Notes: generated by a model from the letters alone, not told the origin. A DNA stretch of 13,156 nt from Actinomycetota bacterium (GCA_013816725.1 JACDEA010000024.1:1-13156), one strand, 5' to 3'. Shown: positions 1 to 6,295, numbered from the stretch's first letter. Translations and numbers: made by a program.

Positions 1-371
1 CCGCCGCGCAGCTCGACCCACACCACCTTGCCCTTGGCCACCGGATCGGCGCCCCACGCCGCGGCAACCGCGGCCACGACGTACAGGCCGCGCCCCGTCC
101 CGGACTCAGCGGTGTGGACACGCAGGCGCGGCATCTCGCCGCTCTCGTCGGCCACCTCGAGGCGAACGCCGGCCCCGGAGTTGCGCACGGTGACCGCCAT
201 CGCGGTGCGGGCGTGCAGGACCACGTTGGTGATCAGCTCGGACACGACCAGCGCGGCGTCGTCGGCCAGTTCGGGATAACCCCACCCGGCAACGGTCTGC
301 TGGACGAAACGACGGCCTGAGCGGACGTCGGCGCGGGTGCCCGACAGCGTTATCGATTCTGCGTCGCTCAA
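1..371 (-). CDS. RsbW-like ATP-binding protein (GHKL fold), C-terminus cut by window edge
   Basis: About 123 residues can be read and the gene continues past base 1. The GHKL ATPase boxes are visible: an N box with ELITNVVLHA, a D-containing box VADESGEMP and a G box GTGRGLYVV, then AAVAAWG and KGKVVWVEL near the end. This matches the small stand-alone ATP-binding domains related to the anti-sigma kinase RsbW, common in actinobacteria as anti-sigma factors or switch kinases. Two in-frame TAA codons lie just upstream, and the only start codon before the conserved region is TTG at 371. It has AGGA at 382-379, seven bases away, which supports it. The gene is 98 bases downstream of the DUF4012 gene, so it is probably transcribed separately. 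No sigma factor or STAS partner is visible, so the target is unknown. Confidence 0.85.
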   Translation of the reverse strand, partial: MSDAESITLSGTRADVRSGRRFVQQTVAGWGYPELADDAALVVSELITNVVLHARTAMAVTVRNSGAGVRLEVADESGEMPRLRVHTAESGTGRGLYVVAAVAAAWGADPVAKGKVVWVELRG

Positions 372-378
372 CTGACCG

Positions 379-382
379 TCCT
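379..382 (-). promoter_or_regulatory. Ribosome-binding site deciding the TTG start at 371
   Basis: AGGA read on the minus strand, seven bases before TTG. No ATG or GTG lies in frame between the upstream TAA-TAA and this TTG, so the site decides the start. Confidence 0.55.
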
Positions 383-420
383 GTGTGTCGATCCGGACCG
401 GCCCGTCCCCCGCGACGTTC

Positions 421-438
421 CCTAGTTATTAATACAAC
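421..438 (-). promoter_or_regulatory. AT-rich patch, possible promoter of the RsbW-like gene
   Basis: The minus strand reads TTGTATTAATAACTAGG here, the most AT-rich stretch of this part of the window. TATTAA resembles a -10 element and would give a leader of about 50 bases before the TTG at 371. No clear -35 is seen. The patch lies between the DUF4012 stop and this gene. Confidence 0.3.
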
Positions 439-469
439 ACGGCGAGCGTTCGCTCATCGGTGATCGGCG

Positions 470-2206
470 CTAGAGCGCGAAGCTGACCGGCTTGGTGTCG
501 GTGTAGTGACCGTTCGGCGTGTACACGTCGAGGGGATGGGCCCGGGCCGACGGGATCAGCGTGAACACCTGCTTCTTCGGAACCGAGAAGCTGATCGTGA
601 CCGTGCGGGTGGCGCCCAAGTCGACGCCGTAGCGCATCCCGACCACCTTGTTGGGGCCATCGGTTCCCCCGGCGTAGAACGGCAGTTCGCCGGCCGCGAT
701 GTCGGCCGCCGCGTGCGGCAGGTACTCGACGAGGTACACGCGGTGCTCGCCGTCGTGGAGCCCGTTGCTTCGCGTGTAGCCCGTGCCCTCCACCACGGCC
801 GACGTTCGCGTCCGCTTCTTGTTGGTGAATGTCACACTCAGCTCCACCCGACGCACGCCGCGGCGCACCCACAAGGTGCGCAGCCCCACGCGCGGACGGA
901 TGTACCAGTCGAGTTTGTTGGCGGTGATGTTCTGCAGCATCACCATCAGGCCGGTCGGGTTGAGCGCGCCCTGGATACCGGCGCGTTGCCACACCATCTG
1001 TAGGTCGGGTTCGGCGGACCAGGCCAGGAGGTGCCGGCCCTTACCGGCCTCGGACAGGTTCGACACCAACGGTCCGAGCTTGAGTGGCCGCGAGTTGAGC
1101 GCTTCGAAGACGGCGACGCCGAGCCGACCCTGCAACTCCTGGCGGCTCGCCCGTACGGCGGGGTCGGGATCGCCGAACTTGATGTAATTCTCGTTCATCA
1201 GCTGGCGTTCGATGTTGCGAACCGTGTAGCGGTCGCCGTCCAGCTCGACGGGTCCGGTCGCGCTCATCACGGCGCGCAGCGCGCGAACGTCGACGAAGAT
1301 CACGCTGTCGACGGCGCCGAGCCCCGCCCGGGCCGCCATCTCCTTGTAGAGCGGCCCCGACTCCAAGAAGTTCGGCGTGGCCGTGGTGGCCCGCCACTCG
1401 CCGCCGAAGACCATCCAGCCGTAGAGGTTGTACAAGTTGCGCGGCACCGGGATTTTGCCTTCGCCCACGAACAGCTCCCCGGTTTCCCGAAACCCACCGA
1501 CGGCGATCTTGCCGTCCTGAAGCTCGGCCACCCCGGCGCTCAGCGGCATGCCGCCGGAGCGCATCTCGGCGTTGTTGCCCGCCAGGATCAGCACGCGCGA
1601 GGGGCCGACGAACATCCGGCGCAGCGCGCCGGCCAACACAGAGGCGTCGCGTAGCCGGGTGCGGGCCCGGTCGAGCCCAACCGCAAGGTTGGCGCGGGCT
1701 CCCCGCAGCGGTGGGAGCGTCCAGCGGTCACGCCCGACCTTGATCGTGTCCAAGCGAACCCGGGCCCGGCCCACCTCCGTGAGCGCGGTGTCGAGCAACG
1801 CGACACGGCCCGCCGGCCCACCCGCGGCCGCGTCGAGCTTCGTCTGAATCGAACGGGCCGCGGCCGCGCCGATGTCGCCGACGTCGGCGGCGACGCGCGT
1901 CATGTCGCGGAGGGCGCCCACCTGATGGCCGACGAGAGGTATCGGGCGAACCAGCATGAGGGGAACGCTGGATCGACTGCGATGCTCGGCGCGGCGGAAC
2001 CGGAACTGCGAACGGGCGGCGACGCGCCCGATGCCGCCAGGCCTGGCCAGATCGGCCGCCCGCGCGTTTTGGAGGATGTGCTGGCCCTGGCCGACGTCAC
2101 CCTGTATGCGCAGTAAATCGACGACGCCCCACGCCGCGACGGCCAGGACCACGGCCGCAGCAGCGAGGAGCGCGCGAACAGTTCGTTTGGACAGGCGCCG
2201 CAGCAC
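470..2206 (-). CDS. DUF4012 domain-containing membrane-anchored protein
   Basis: 578 residues. One N-terminal membrane segment (about residues 12-33, preceded by RRLSKR) suggests an inside-anchored protein with most of the chain outside. Residues 35-190 are Ala/Arg-rich and probably helical. From about residue 203 the DUF4012 pattern appears: VLILAGNNAEMRSGG, then NLYNLYGWM, then a VDSVIFVDVRAL segment followed by MSATGPVELDG, and later SEAGKGRHLLAWSAEPDLQ. The last 130 residues look beta-rich. DUF4012 proteins are widespread in actinobacteria, often near exopolysaccharide genes, but have no established biochemical role. The start is GTG at 2206. The gene begins 21 bases after the stop of the LANTG protein on the same strand, so the two probably form an operon. 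The family call is firm; the function is unknown. Confidence 0.85.
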   Translation of the reverse strand: MLRRLSKRTVRALLAAAAVVLAVAAWGVVDLLRIQGDVGQGQHILQNARAADLARPGGIGRVAARSQFRFRRAEHRSRSSVPLMLVRPIPLVGHQVGALRDMTRVAADVGDIGAAAARSIQTKLDAAAGGPAGRVALLDTALTEVGRARVRLDTIKVGRDRWTLPPLRGARANLAVGLDRARTRLRDASVLAGALRRMFVGPSRVLILAGNNAEMRSGGMPLSAGVAELQDGKIAVGGFRETGELFVGEGKIPVPRNLYNLYGWMVFGGEWRATTATPNFLESGPLYKEMAARAGLGAVDSVIFVDVRALRAVMSATGPVELDGDRYTVRNIERQLMNENYIKFGDPDPAVRASRQELQGRLGVAVFEALNSRPLKLGPLVSNLSEAGKGRHLLAWSAEPDLQMVWQRAGIQGALNPTGLMVMLQNITANKLDWYIRPRVGLRTLWVRRGVRRVELSVTFTNKKRTRTSAVVEGTGYTRSNGLHDGEHRVYLVEYLPHAAADIAAGELPFYAGGTDGPNKVVGMRYGVDLGATRTVTISFSVPKKQVFTLIPSARAHPLDVYTPNGHYTDTKPVSFAL

Positions 2207-2227
2207 CCGTGCCGGAAGCGCCGAGGT

Positions 2228-2506
2228 TCAGGCCCGGTTGCGAAGGACCCGGCGAGCGCCGATGGCGCCCGCCGTGGCTGCGCCGGCACCGGCGACCAGG
2301 AGCCACGTCTCGGCCCCGGTATTCGCCAGCCCTCCGCTCGGCGTCGTCGCGCCCGTGAAGGCGGTGGTGGTCGTATCGGCCACTACCGTCGACGTGGTCG
2401 CACCCGAGCCGGAACCCTGGGCACCAGCTATACCGGCGAAGCCGAACAGAATGGCCAGGGCCAAGGCCGCGAGGCCGGCGCCCGTAGCCGTGATCAGTCT
2501 GCGCAC
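2228..2506 (-). CDS. Small secreted protein with LAXTG-type sortase signal
   Basis: 92 residues. An N-terminal signal peptide (MRRLITATG, then a long Ala/Leu/Phe-rich core ending near AGAQG) is followed by a short Ser/Thr/Gly-rich stretch. The C-terminus is a cell-wall sorting signal: LANTG at about residues 60-64, a hydrophobic segment, and a basic tail RRVLRNR. LAXTG is the motif preferred by class E sortases of high-GC actinobacteria, so covalent attachment to the wall is likely. The mature part is only about 30 residues, so it is a stalk or tag and not an enzyme. The reading frame stays open upstream to 2776, but that would overlap the divergent MazG-like gene. GTG at 2506 has GGAGG seven bases before it and begins a proper signal peptide, so I chose it. 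Next downstream is the DUF4012 gene. Confidence 0.8.
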   Translation of the reverse strand: MRRLITATGAGLAALALAILFGFAGIAGAQGSGSGATTSTVVADTTTTAFTGATTPSGGLANTGAETWLLVAGAGAATAGAIGARRVLRNRA

Positions 2507-2513
2507 GTAAAAT

Positions 2514-2518
2514 CCTCC
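2514..2518 (-). promoter_or_regulatory. Strong Shine-Dalgarno GGAGG deciding the GTG start at 2506
   Basis: GGAGG on the minus strand, seven bases before GTG. It rules out the longer open frame reaching 2776. Confidence 0.8.
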
Positions 2519-2610
2519 GCTTTCAGGTATGGCTGCCCCAACGGCATCGATCATGCCCCTACCGGCGGTCACACTAACGACGGGCTCGCGGTAAAGCCAG
2601 TCTCCGACCA

Positions 2611-2616
2611 TACGAT
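2611..2616 (+). promoter_or_regulatory. TACGAT -10 box, probable leaderless promoter of the MazG-like gene
   Basis: TACGAT ends seven bases before ATG 2624, and no purine-rich Shine-Dalgarno sequence lies between. Transcription would begin at or next to the start codon. No -35 element is recognised. Confidence 0.5.
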
Positions 2617-2623
2617 CCCCTCC

Positions 2624-2905
2624 ATGGACCTCGATGCGTTCCAGGCGCAGATGGCGCGGATCTACGGCGAGCGGGACGCCACCAGGGGGATCGCGGCAAC
2701 CGTTGCCTGGCTGGCCGAGGAGGTCGGCGAACTGGCCCGCGCCGTCCGCAAGGGCACGCCCGACGAGCAACGCCATGAGCTGGGCGACGTTCTGGCCTGG
2801 CTGGCGTCGCTGGCCGAGCAGCTCGGACTGTCGCTCGACGCCGCCGCCGCCCGTTACGGCGAGGGGTGCCCGTTGTGCGGCGCTACGCCGTGCCGCTGTC
2901 GCTGA
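2624..2905 (+). CDS. MazG-like nucleotide pyrophosphohydrolase with C-terminal Cys cluster
   Basis: 93 residues, the size of single-domain MazG-like enzymes that hydrolyse nucleoside triphosphates to the monophosphate and pyrophosphate. The metal-binding acidic residues are visible: AEEVGEL (E32, E33, E36) and HELGDVLAWLA (E52, D55). The chain ends with CPLCGATPCRC (C82, C85, C90, C92), a probable zinc-binding tail seen in several short MazG-like proteins. The exact substrate is unknown; house-cleaning of non-canonical nucleotides is usual for the family. It is divergent from the LANTG/DUF4012 pair and converges on asd. Its last 23 bases overlap the asd 3' end, and C90 and C92 are encoded inside that overlap. 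Confidence 0.85.
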   Translation: MDLDAFQAQMARIYGERDATRGIAATVAWLAEEVGELARAVRKGTPDEQRHELGDVLAWLASLAEQLGLSLDAAAARYGEGCPLCGATPCRCR

Positions 2906-3911
2906 TCAACAACTCGGCGATCTCGACCGCGTTGAGCGCCGCGCCCTTGCGCAGGTTGTCGCCGCTGACGAAGAACGCCAGGCCGTGCTCGACGGTGTCG
3001 TCGGCCCGCACCCGTCCCACGTAGCAGGGGTCGGCACCGGCCGCCTGGTGGGGGTTGGGGAGGTCGCACATCTCGACGCCGGGCGCGGCGGCGAGGAGTT
3101 CCCGAGCCCGCTCGGCGGTGATCGCCCGATCGAACTCCGCGTTCACGCTCAGCGAGTGCCCGGTGAACACGCCGACGCGCACACAGGTCACCGCGACGCG
3201 CAGATCGGGCAACTCGAGGATCTTGCGACTCTCCTCGCGCAGCTTGTGCTCTTCGTTGGTCTCGTCGTCGACGAGATGCCCGGCCAGTGGCGCGACGTTG
3301 AACGCCATCGGCACCGGGAAGACCGTGGCGGGGAGGTCGGCGGCCGTCCTTCCGTCGAACGCCAGCGCGACGGCTTGGTCGCCGAGCTTGGCCACTTGTT
3401 CGGCCAGCTCTTCGATGCCCTTCCCGCCGGCGCCGGAGACCGCCTGATACGTCGACACGACGATGCGCCTGAGGCCCGCTTCGCGGTCGAGCGCCTTGAG
3501 TGCCGACATGGCGACCATCGTGGTGCAGTTGGGGTTGGCGATGATGCCCTTCGGGCGATCGGCGACGGCGTGGTCGTTGACGCCGGCGACCACCAGCGGC
3601 ACGTCAGGGTCCATTCGCCACGCGCTCGAGTTGTCGATGACGACGAGCCCGGCGGCGGTGATCCGCTCGGCGTGATCCTTGGACGCGATGGCCCCCATCG
3701 AGAGCAGCGCGACGTCGAGGCCGGTGACGTCGGCACTAGCGACGTCTTCCACCTCGATCTCGGTGGCGCCGTCGGGCGAGGGCAAACGACGCCCGGCGGA
3801 ACGACTCGACGCGAAATACCGCAACTCGTCGAGCGGGAAGGCGCGCTCGCGCAGCACGGTACGGACAACGCCGCCGACCTGCCCCGTGGCGCCGAAGACC
3901 CCGACCCTCAT
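2883..3911 (-). CDS. asd: Aspartate-semialdehyde dehydrogenase
   Basis: 342 residues, full length for the family. It reduces aspartyl-4-phosphate to aspartate-4-semialdehyde with NADPH, the second step of the pathway to diaminopimelate/lysine, methionine and threonine. An NADP-binding GATGQVG lies at residues 7-13. The catalytic cysteine is in NPNCTT (C129) and the catalytic histidine is in TGHSLSVN (H252). NSSAWRM at 94-100 is a further conserved block. ATG 3911 comes seven bases after the ask stop codon on the same strand, so the two enzymes of consecutive steps form an operon transcribed from upstream of ask. The 3' end overlaps the convergent MazG-like gene by 23 bases and no terminator is visible between them. 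Confidence 0.97.
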   Translation of the reverse strand: MRVGVFGATGQVGGVVRTVLRERAFPLDELRYFASSRSAGRRLPSPDGATEIEVEDVASADVTGLDVALLSMGAIASKDHAERITAAGLVVIDNSSAWRMDPDVPLVVAGVNDHAVADRPKGIIANPNCTTMVAMSALKALDREAGLRRIVVSTYQAVSGAGGKGIEELAEQVAKLGDQAVALAFDGRTAADLPATVFPVPMAFNVAPLAGHLVDDETNEEHKLREESRKILELPDLRVAVTCVRVGVFTGHSLSVNAEFDRAITAERARELLAAAPGVEMCDLPNPHQAAGADPCYVGRVRADDTVEHGLAFFVSGDNLRKGAALNAVEIAELLISDSGTA

Positions 3912-3918
3912 CGCTGCC

Positions 3919-4395
3919 TCACGCCGCCAGCTTGAACGCTTCGTGCAGCGCCTGCACGGCCTTTTCGATCTCCCCCGCCCGCACGACGCAGCTGATCCGG
4001 ATCGACGACGTGGAGATCATCTCGATGTTCACGCCGGCGGCCGAGAGCGTCTCGAACATGGTCGCGGCCACGCCCGGGTTGGTCTTCATCCCGGCGCCGA
4101 TGAGCGACACGCGCGCGACGTCGTCATCGGCGTGCACCTCGCGGGCACCCAGTTCGAGGGCGACGTTCTGCGACACCTCGACGGCGACGGTGAGGTCAGC
4201 CTTCGGCACGGTAAAGCTGATGTCGGTACTGCCGTCGTGGGACTCGTTCTGCACGATCATGTCGACGTTCACCGCGTTCTCGGCCAGGGCCCGGAACAGG
4301 CGCGCCGCGATGCCGGGCCGGTCCTCGACGCCGGTGACGGTGACCTTGGCCTCGGACACGTCGTGGGTGACCGCGGTGATGATGGCCTGTTCCAA
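3919..4395 (-). CDS. Predicted aspartate kinase beta subunit from an internal TTG start
   Basis: In Corynebacterium and Bacillus, aspartate kinase is an alpha2-beta2 enzyme whose beta subunit is made from an in-frame internal start and consists of the ACT domains. Here codon 247 of ask is TTG, beginning LEQAIITAVTHDVSEAKVTV, and it stands where I recall the corynebacterial beta subunit starting (MEEAVLTGVA). A perfect AGGAGG lies eight bases before it, the strongest ribosome-binding site in the operon. The product would be 158 residues holding both ACT domains, the sensors for lysine/threonine. The sequence evidence is the site and its position; that it is used is inference. Confidence 0.65.
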   Translation of the reverse strand: MEQAIITAVTHDVSEAKVTVTGVEDRPGIAARLFRALAENAVNVDMIVQNESHDGSTDISFTVPKADLTVAVEVSQNVALELGAREVHADDDVARVSLIGAGMKTNPGVAATMFETLSAAGVNIEMISTSSIRISCVVRAGEIEKAVQALHEAFKLAA

Positions 4396-5133
4396 GGAAG
4401 GATCCTCCTGGGTGATCCACGTGCCCGGCTCCCAGGTGAAGGCCGAACGCACGTGCAGCGTGACGTGGTGGTTGCGGGCGAACTCGACGGCGCGGGCCGC
4501 CGGCTTGGGACAACCGTTGGCCGACATCTCGAGCATCTCCTCGAATGACAGCCGGTCGAGGCGCCGGGCGCTGGGGACGACCCGCGGGTCGGCGGTGAAC
4601 ACGCCGCTCACGTCGGTGTACAGCTCGCAGGCATCGGCATGCAGGGTGGCAGCTAGCGCGACGGCGGTGGTATCCGAGCCGCCCCTCCCGAGGAATGTGA
4701 TCTCGCGTTGGGTCGACACGCCTTGGGCGCCGGCGACCACGGCGACCTGGCCCTTGGCCAGCGCATCGCGCAAGCGGTCGGCCCGCACCTCGATGATCTT
4801 GGCGTTGCCGTGGGCGGTGTCGGTGGTCAGCCCCACCTGGCTCCCGGTGAACGACACTGCGGGGCACCCGAGATCGTGCAGCGCCATGACGACGAGGGCC
4901 GTCGCCTTGCGGTCGCCGGCCGTGATCAGCATGTCGAGCTCGCGGCCGGGCGGATTGGCCGCGACCTCGTGGGCCAGGCGGAGGAGGTCGTCGGTCTCCT
5001 TGCCCATGGCGCTGACGACGACAACAACCTGGTCGCCCCGTTTGTGGGCGCGGGCGACGTTCTCGGCCACCAGGCGGATGCGCTCCGGGTCGGCAACCGA
5101 CGTCCCGCCGTATTTCTGCACGACCAGCGCCAC
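3919..5133 (-). CDS. ask: Aspartate kinase (alpha subunit, with two ACT domains)
   Basis: 404 residues. It phosphorylates aspartate to aspartyl-4-phosphate, the committed step of the aspartate family pathway in the cytoplasm. The kinase domain opens with KYGGTSV (residues 7-13), followed by VVVVSAMGKETDDL, TAGDRKA, GRGGSDTTAVALAA and YTDVSGVFTADPR. Two ACT regulatory domains follow, one near residues 262-305 (VTGVEDRPG, VDMIVQNES) and one near residues 340-400 (MKTNPGVAATMFETL, IEMISTSSIRIS). This is the layout of feedback-inhibited Ask/LysC of actinobacteria and Bacillus. The start is GTG 5133 with TAGCCT six bases upstream and no good Shine-Dalgarno sequence. An internal start at 4395 is described separately. 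It lies seven bases upstream of asd. Confidence 0.96.
   Translation of the reverse strand: MALVVQKYGGTSVADPERIRLVAENVARAHKRGDQVVVVVSAMGKETDDLLRLAHEVAANPPGRELDMLITAGDRKATALVVMALHDLGCPAVSFTGSQVGLTTDTAHGNAKIIEVRADRLRDALAKGQVAVVAGAQGVSTQREITFLGRGGSDTTAVALAATLHADACELYTDVSGVFTADPRVVPSARRLDRLSFEEMLEMSANGCPKPAARAVEFARNHHVTLHVRSAFTWEPGTWITQEDPSLEQAIITAVTHDVSEAKVTVTGVEDRPGIAARLFRALAENAVNVDMIVQNESHDGSTDISFTVPKADLTVAVEVSQNVALELGAREVHADDDVARVSLIGAGMKTNPGVAATMFETLSAAGVNIEMISTSSIRISCVVRAGEIEKAVQALHEAFKLAA
4404..4409 (-). promoter_or_regulatory. Internal AGGAGG Shine-Dalgarno inside ask
   Basis: A perfect AGGAGG on the coding strand, eight bases before the in-frame TTG at 4395. The annotated ask start has no comparable site, which makes this one stand out. 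Confidence 0.65.
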
Positions 5134-5139
5134 CCCCGA

Positions 5140-5145
5140 AGGCTA
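5140..5145 (-). promoter_or_regulatory. TAGCCT -10 box, probable leaderless promoter of ask-asd
   Basis: TAGCCT on the minus strand ends six bases before GTG 5133. There is no room for a normal leader, so the ask-asd transcript probably begins at the start codon. This argues against a leader-encoded attenuator or riboswitch. Confidence 0.5.
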
Positions 5146-5188
5146 CCGGCGCCCGTCAACCGCTGATCCCGCCGCCAACCGCGCCGGG

Positions 5189-5234
5189 GTGTCGGTGCTC
5201 GATAGCCCTTTCAGCACATCAGCCACCGACACCC
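5189..5234. repeat. Palindromic direct repeat, copy A (left of the DUF559 gene)
   Basis: This 46-base unit matches 6210-6255 at 43 positions in the same orientation. It is itself an imperfect palindrome. The outer arms are GGGGTGTCGGTG (5186-5197) and CACCGACACCCC (5224-5235), a perfect 12-base pairing around a 26-base loop. On the minus strand the loop contains GAAAGGGCTATCG, identical in both copies. It lies between the divergent ask and DUF559 genes, before the -10 box of the latter. Confidence 0.85.
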
Positions 5235-5255
5235 CTCGATGGACTGTTGACTTGT

Positions 5256-5261
5256 TATGAT
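5256..5261 (+). promoter_or_regulatory. TATGAT -10 box, probable leaderless promoter of the DUF559 gene
   Basis: TATGAT differs from the TATAAT consensus at one position and ends five bases before ATG 5267. It sits in a locally AT-rich stretch (5245-5268), and no Shine-Dalgarno sequence is present. It is the closest match to a consensus -10 in the window. Confidence 0.6.
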
Positions 5262-5266
5262 GTTTG

Positions 5267-6226
5267 ATGCAGTTTCAGCGTATGCGAGACGAGATCGACG
5301 AGCGGCTCCGGCGGCTGGCGGAGCGGCAGTACGGGGTGTTCAGCTTCGACCAGACCGAGGCGCAGGGCGCTGACCCATACCTGCGGAGCCAGCGGCTGCT
5401 CGCCCGCCGGTGGATAGCGGTCGGCGCGGCCGCGTACCGCATGGCCGGGGCGCCGAGCACGTGGCGTGGCCTTCTGCTCGCCGCGCACTGGGACGCCGGC
5501 CGACGGTCGCTCGTTTCGCACGCGTCCGCGGCGCAGCTCCACGGCTGGCCCGGTTTCGCCGACAGCCCCGTTGAGATCCTCGTTCCCAAGTCGCTCGACC
5601 ACGTCTGCACGATCGCCCACGTGCGTGAGACCCGTCGGTTCGATCTCGTGCGCACAACCACGGTCGGGCTCCTACCGCTGGTGGCGCCGTCCGACACGCT
5701 CGTGCACGTCGCCCCGACCCTGCGCTTCCGCCGTCTCGAGTGGCTGGTCGACGAACTCGTCGGCGCGAAGTCGGTGGATCTGAAGCGGCTGCACGCCGCG
5801 TTCAACACCCTCAGCCCCGGGTGCCGCGGGCTGCGCGGCCTACGGGCCCTGCTCGAAGACCGCTCTCCTGGCGACCCGATCCCGAACACCGAGCTCGAGA
5901 AGCTGTTCCTGAAGGTCGTGACGGCCCGCGGTCTGCCGCGCTTCGAACGGCAGATCAACCTGCCCGGGCGCGAGCAGGCACCGCCTGGCCGGGTCGACTT
6001 CCTGTGGCCTGACGTCAGGATCATCGTCGAGCTCGACGGCCGGCGGTGGCACACCCGGGTCCGCGACTTCGAGCGCGACAGCGAGCGGCGGACGCACTGG
6101 CTCGGCCTCGGCTACGCGACGGCGCCGGTCACCTGGGCGAGGCTGTCCACGTCGCCCGACGACGTCTGCGCCGACCTGCTGAGCGCCCGTCGCCGCGCCC
6201 TGAGCGGACGTGTCGGTGCGCGATAG
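5267..6226 (+). CDS. AbiEi-like winged-helix plus DUF559 nuclease-like protein
   Basis: 319 residues. The first 60 or so (DEIDERLRRLAERQYGVFSF, then LRSQRLLARRWIAV and YRMAG) have the look of the AbiEi-type winged-helix N-terminus of type IV antitoxin proteins. The middle (SHASAAQLHGWPG, then VTRT-like strands to LPLVAPSDTL) resembles the same family's core. The C-terminal 110 residues are DUF559, a fold related to Vsr/restriction endonucleases: NTELEKLF, then VDFLWPDVRIIVELDGRRWH, with candidate metal-binding E211, D244, E255 and D257. A DNA-cutting or nicking role is likely but unproved, and no separate toxin partner is adjacent. I chose ATG 5267 over TTG 5264 because of the -10 at 5256-5261; ATG 5282 is also possible. 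The gene lies between two copies of a 46-base repeat, and its TAG stop lies inside the second. Confidence 0.8.
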   Translation: MQFQRMRDEIDERLRRLAERQYGVFSFDQTEAQGADPYLRSQRLLARRWIAVGAAAYRMAGAPSTWRGLLLAAHWDAGRRSLVSHASAAQLHGWPGFADSPVEILVPKSLDHVCTIAHVRETRRFDLVRTTTVGLLPLVAPSDTLVHVAPTLRFRRLEWLVDELVGAKSVDLKRLHAAFNTLSPGCRGLRGLRALLEDRSPGDPIPNTELEKLFLKVVTARGLPRFERQINLPGREQAPPGRVDFLWPDVRIIVELDGRRWHTRVRDFERDSERRTHWLGLGYATAPVTWARLSTSPDDVCADLLSARRRALSGRVGAR

Positions 6227-6255
6227 CCCTTTCGGCACATCAGGCACCGACACCC
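6210..6255. repeat. Palindromic direct repeat, copy B (right of the DUF559 gene)
   Basis: 43 of 46 bases match 5189-5234 in the same orientation, 1021 bases away. The arms GTGTCGGTGC (6210-6219) and GCACCGACAC (6244-6253) pair perfectly around a 24-base loop. The DUF559 stop codon TAG (6224-6226) lies inside the loop, so the last four sense codons and the stop are repeat sequence. It could also end transcription, but no T-run follows. Confidence 0.85.
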
Positions 6256-6281
6256 TAGGCAGGACGGCCCAGCGCGCCAGC

Positions 6282-6287
6282 TAGGTT
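6282..6287 (+). promoter_or_regulatory. TAGGTT -10 box, probable leaderless promoter of the cyclophilin pair
   Basis: TAGGTT ends eight bases before GTG 6296. The bases between are CTGCGGCC, with no Shine-Dalgarno sequence. Confidence 0.45.
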
Positions 6288-6295
6288 CTGCGGCC

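Noticed and set aside
436..470. Hairpin GAGCG-AA-CGCTC after the DUF4012 stop as a terminator
   Set aside because: A two-base loop is too tight, the alternative pairing is only four bases, and no T-run follows directly.
2228..2776. Longer 182-residue version of the LANTG protein starting at 2776
   Set aside because: It overlaps the divergent MazG-like gene, buries the signal peptide inside the protein, and ignores the GGAGG in front of GTG 2506.
2634..3935. Open frame of 433 codons on the plus strand across asd
   Set aside because: Antisense shadow of asd and of the MazG-like gene; its product has no family motifs, and both true genes are clear.
5247..5252. TTGACT as a -35 box for the DUF559 gene
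   Set aside because: It ends only three bases before the TATGAT -10, too close to be its -35, and no -10 lies 17 bases further on.
3932..5260. Open frame of 442 codons on the plus strand across ask
   Set aside because: Antisense of a well-supported aspartate kinase; Ser/Thr/Arg-rich low-quality translation typical of G+C-rich shadows.
5186..6255. Insertion sequence or transposon
   Set aside because: No transposase or integrase is encoded, and the flanking repeats are direct, not terminal inverted, so only a cassette of unknown type can be claimed.
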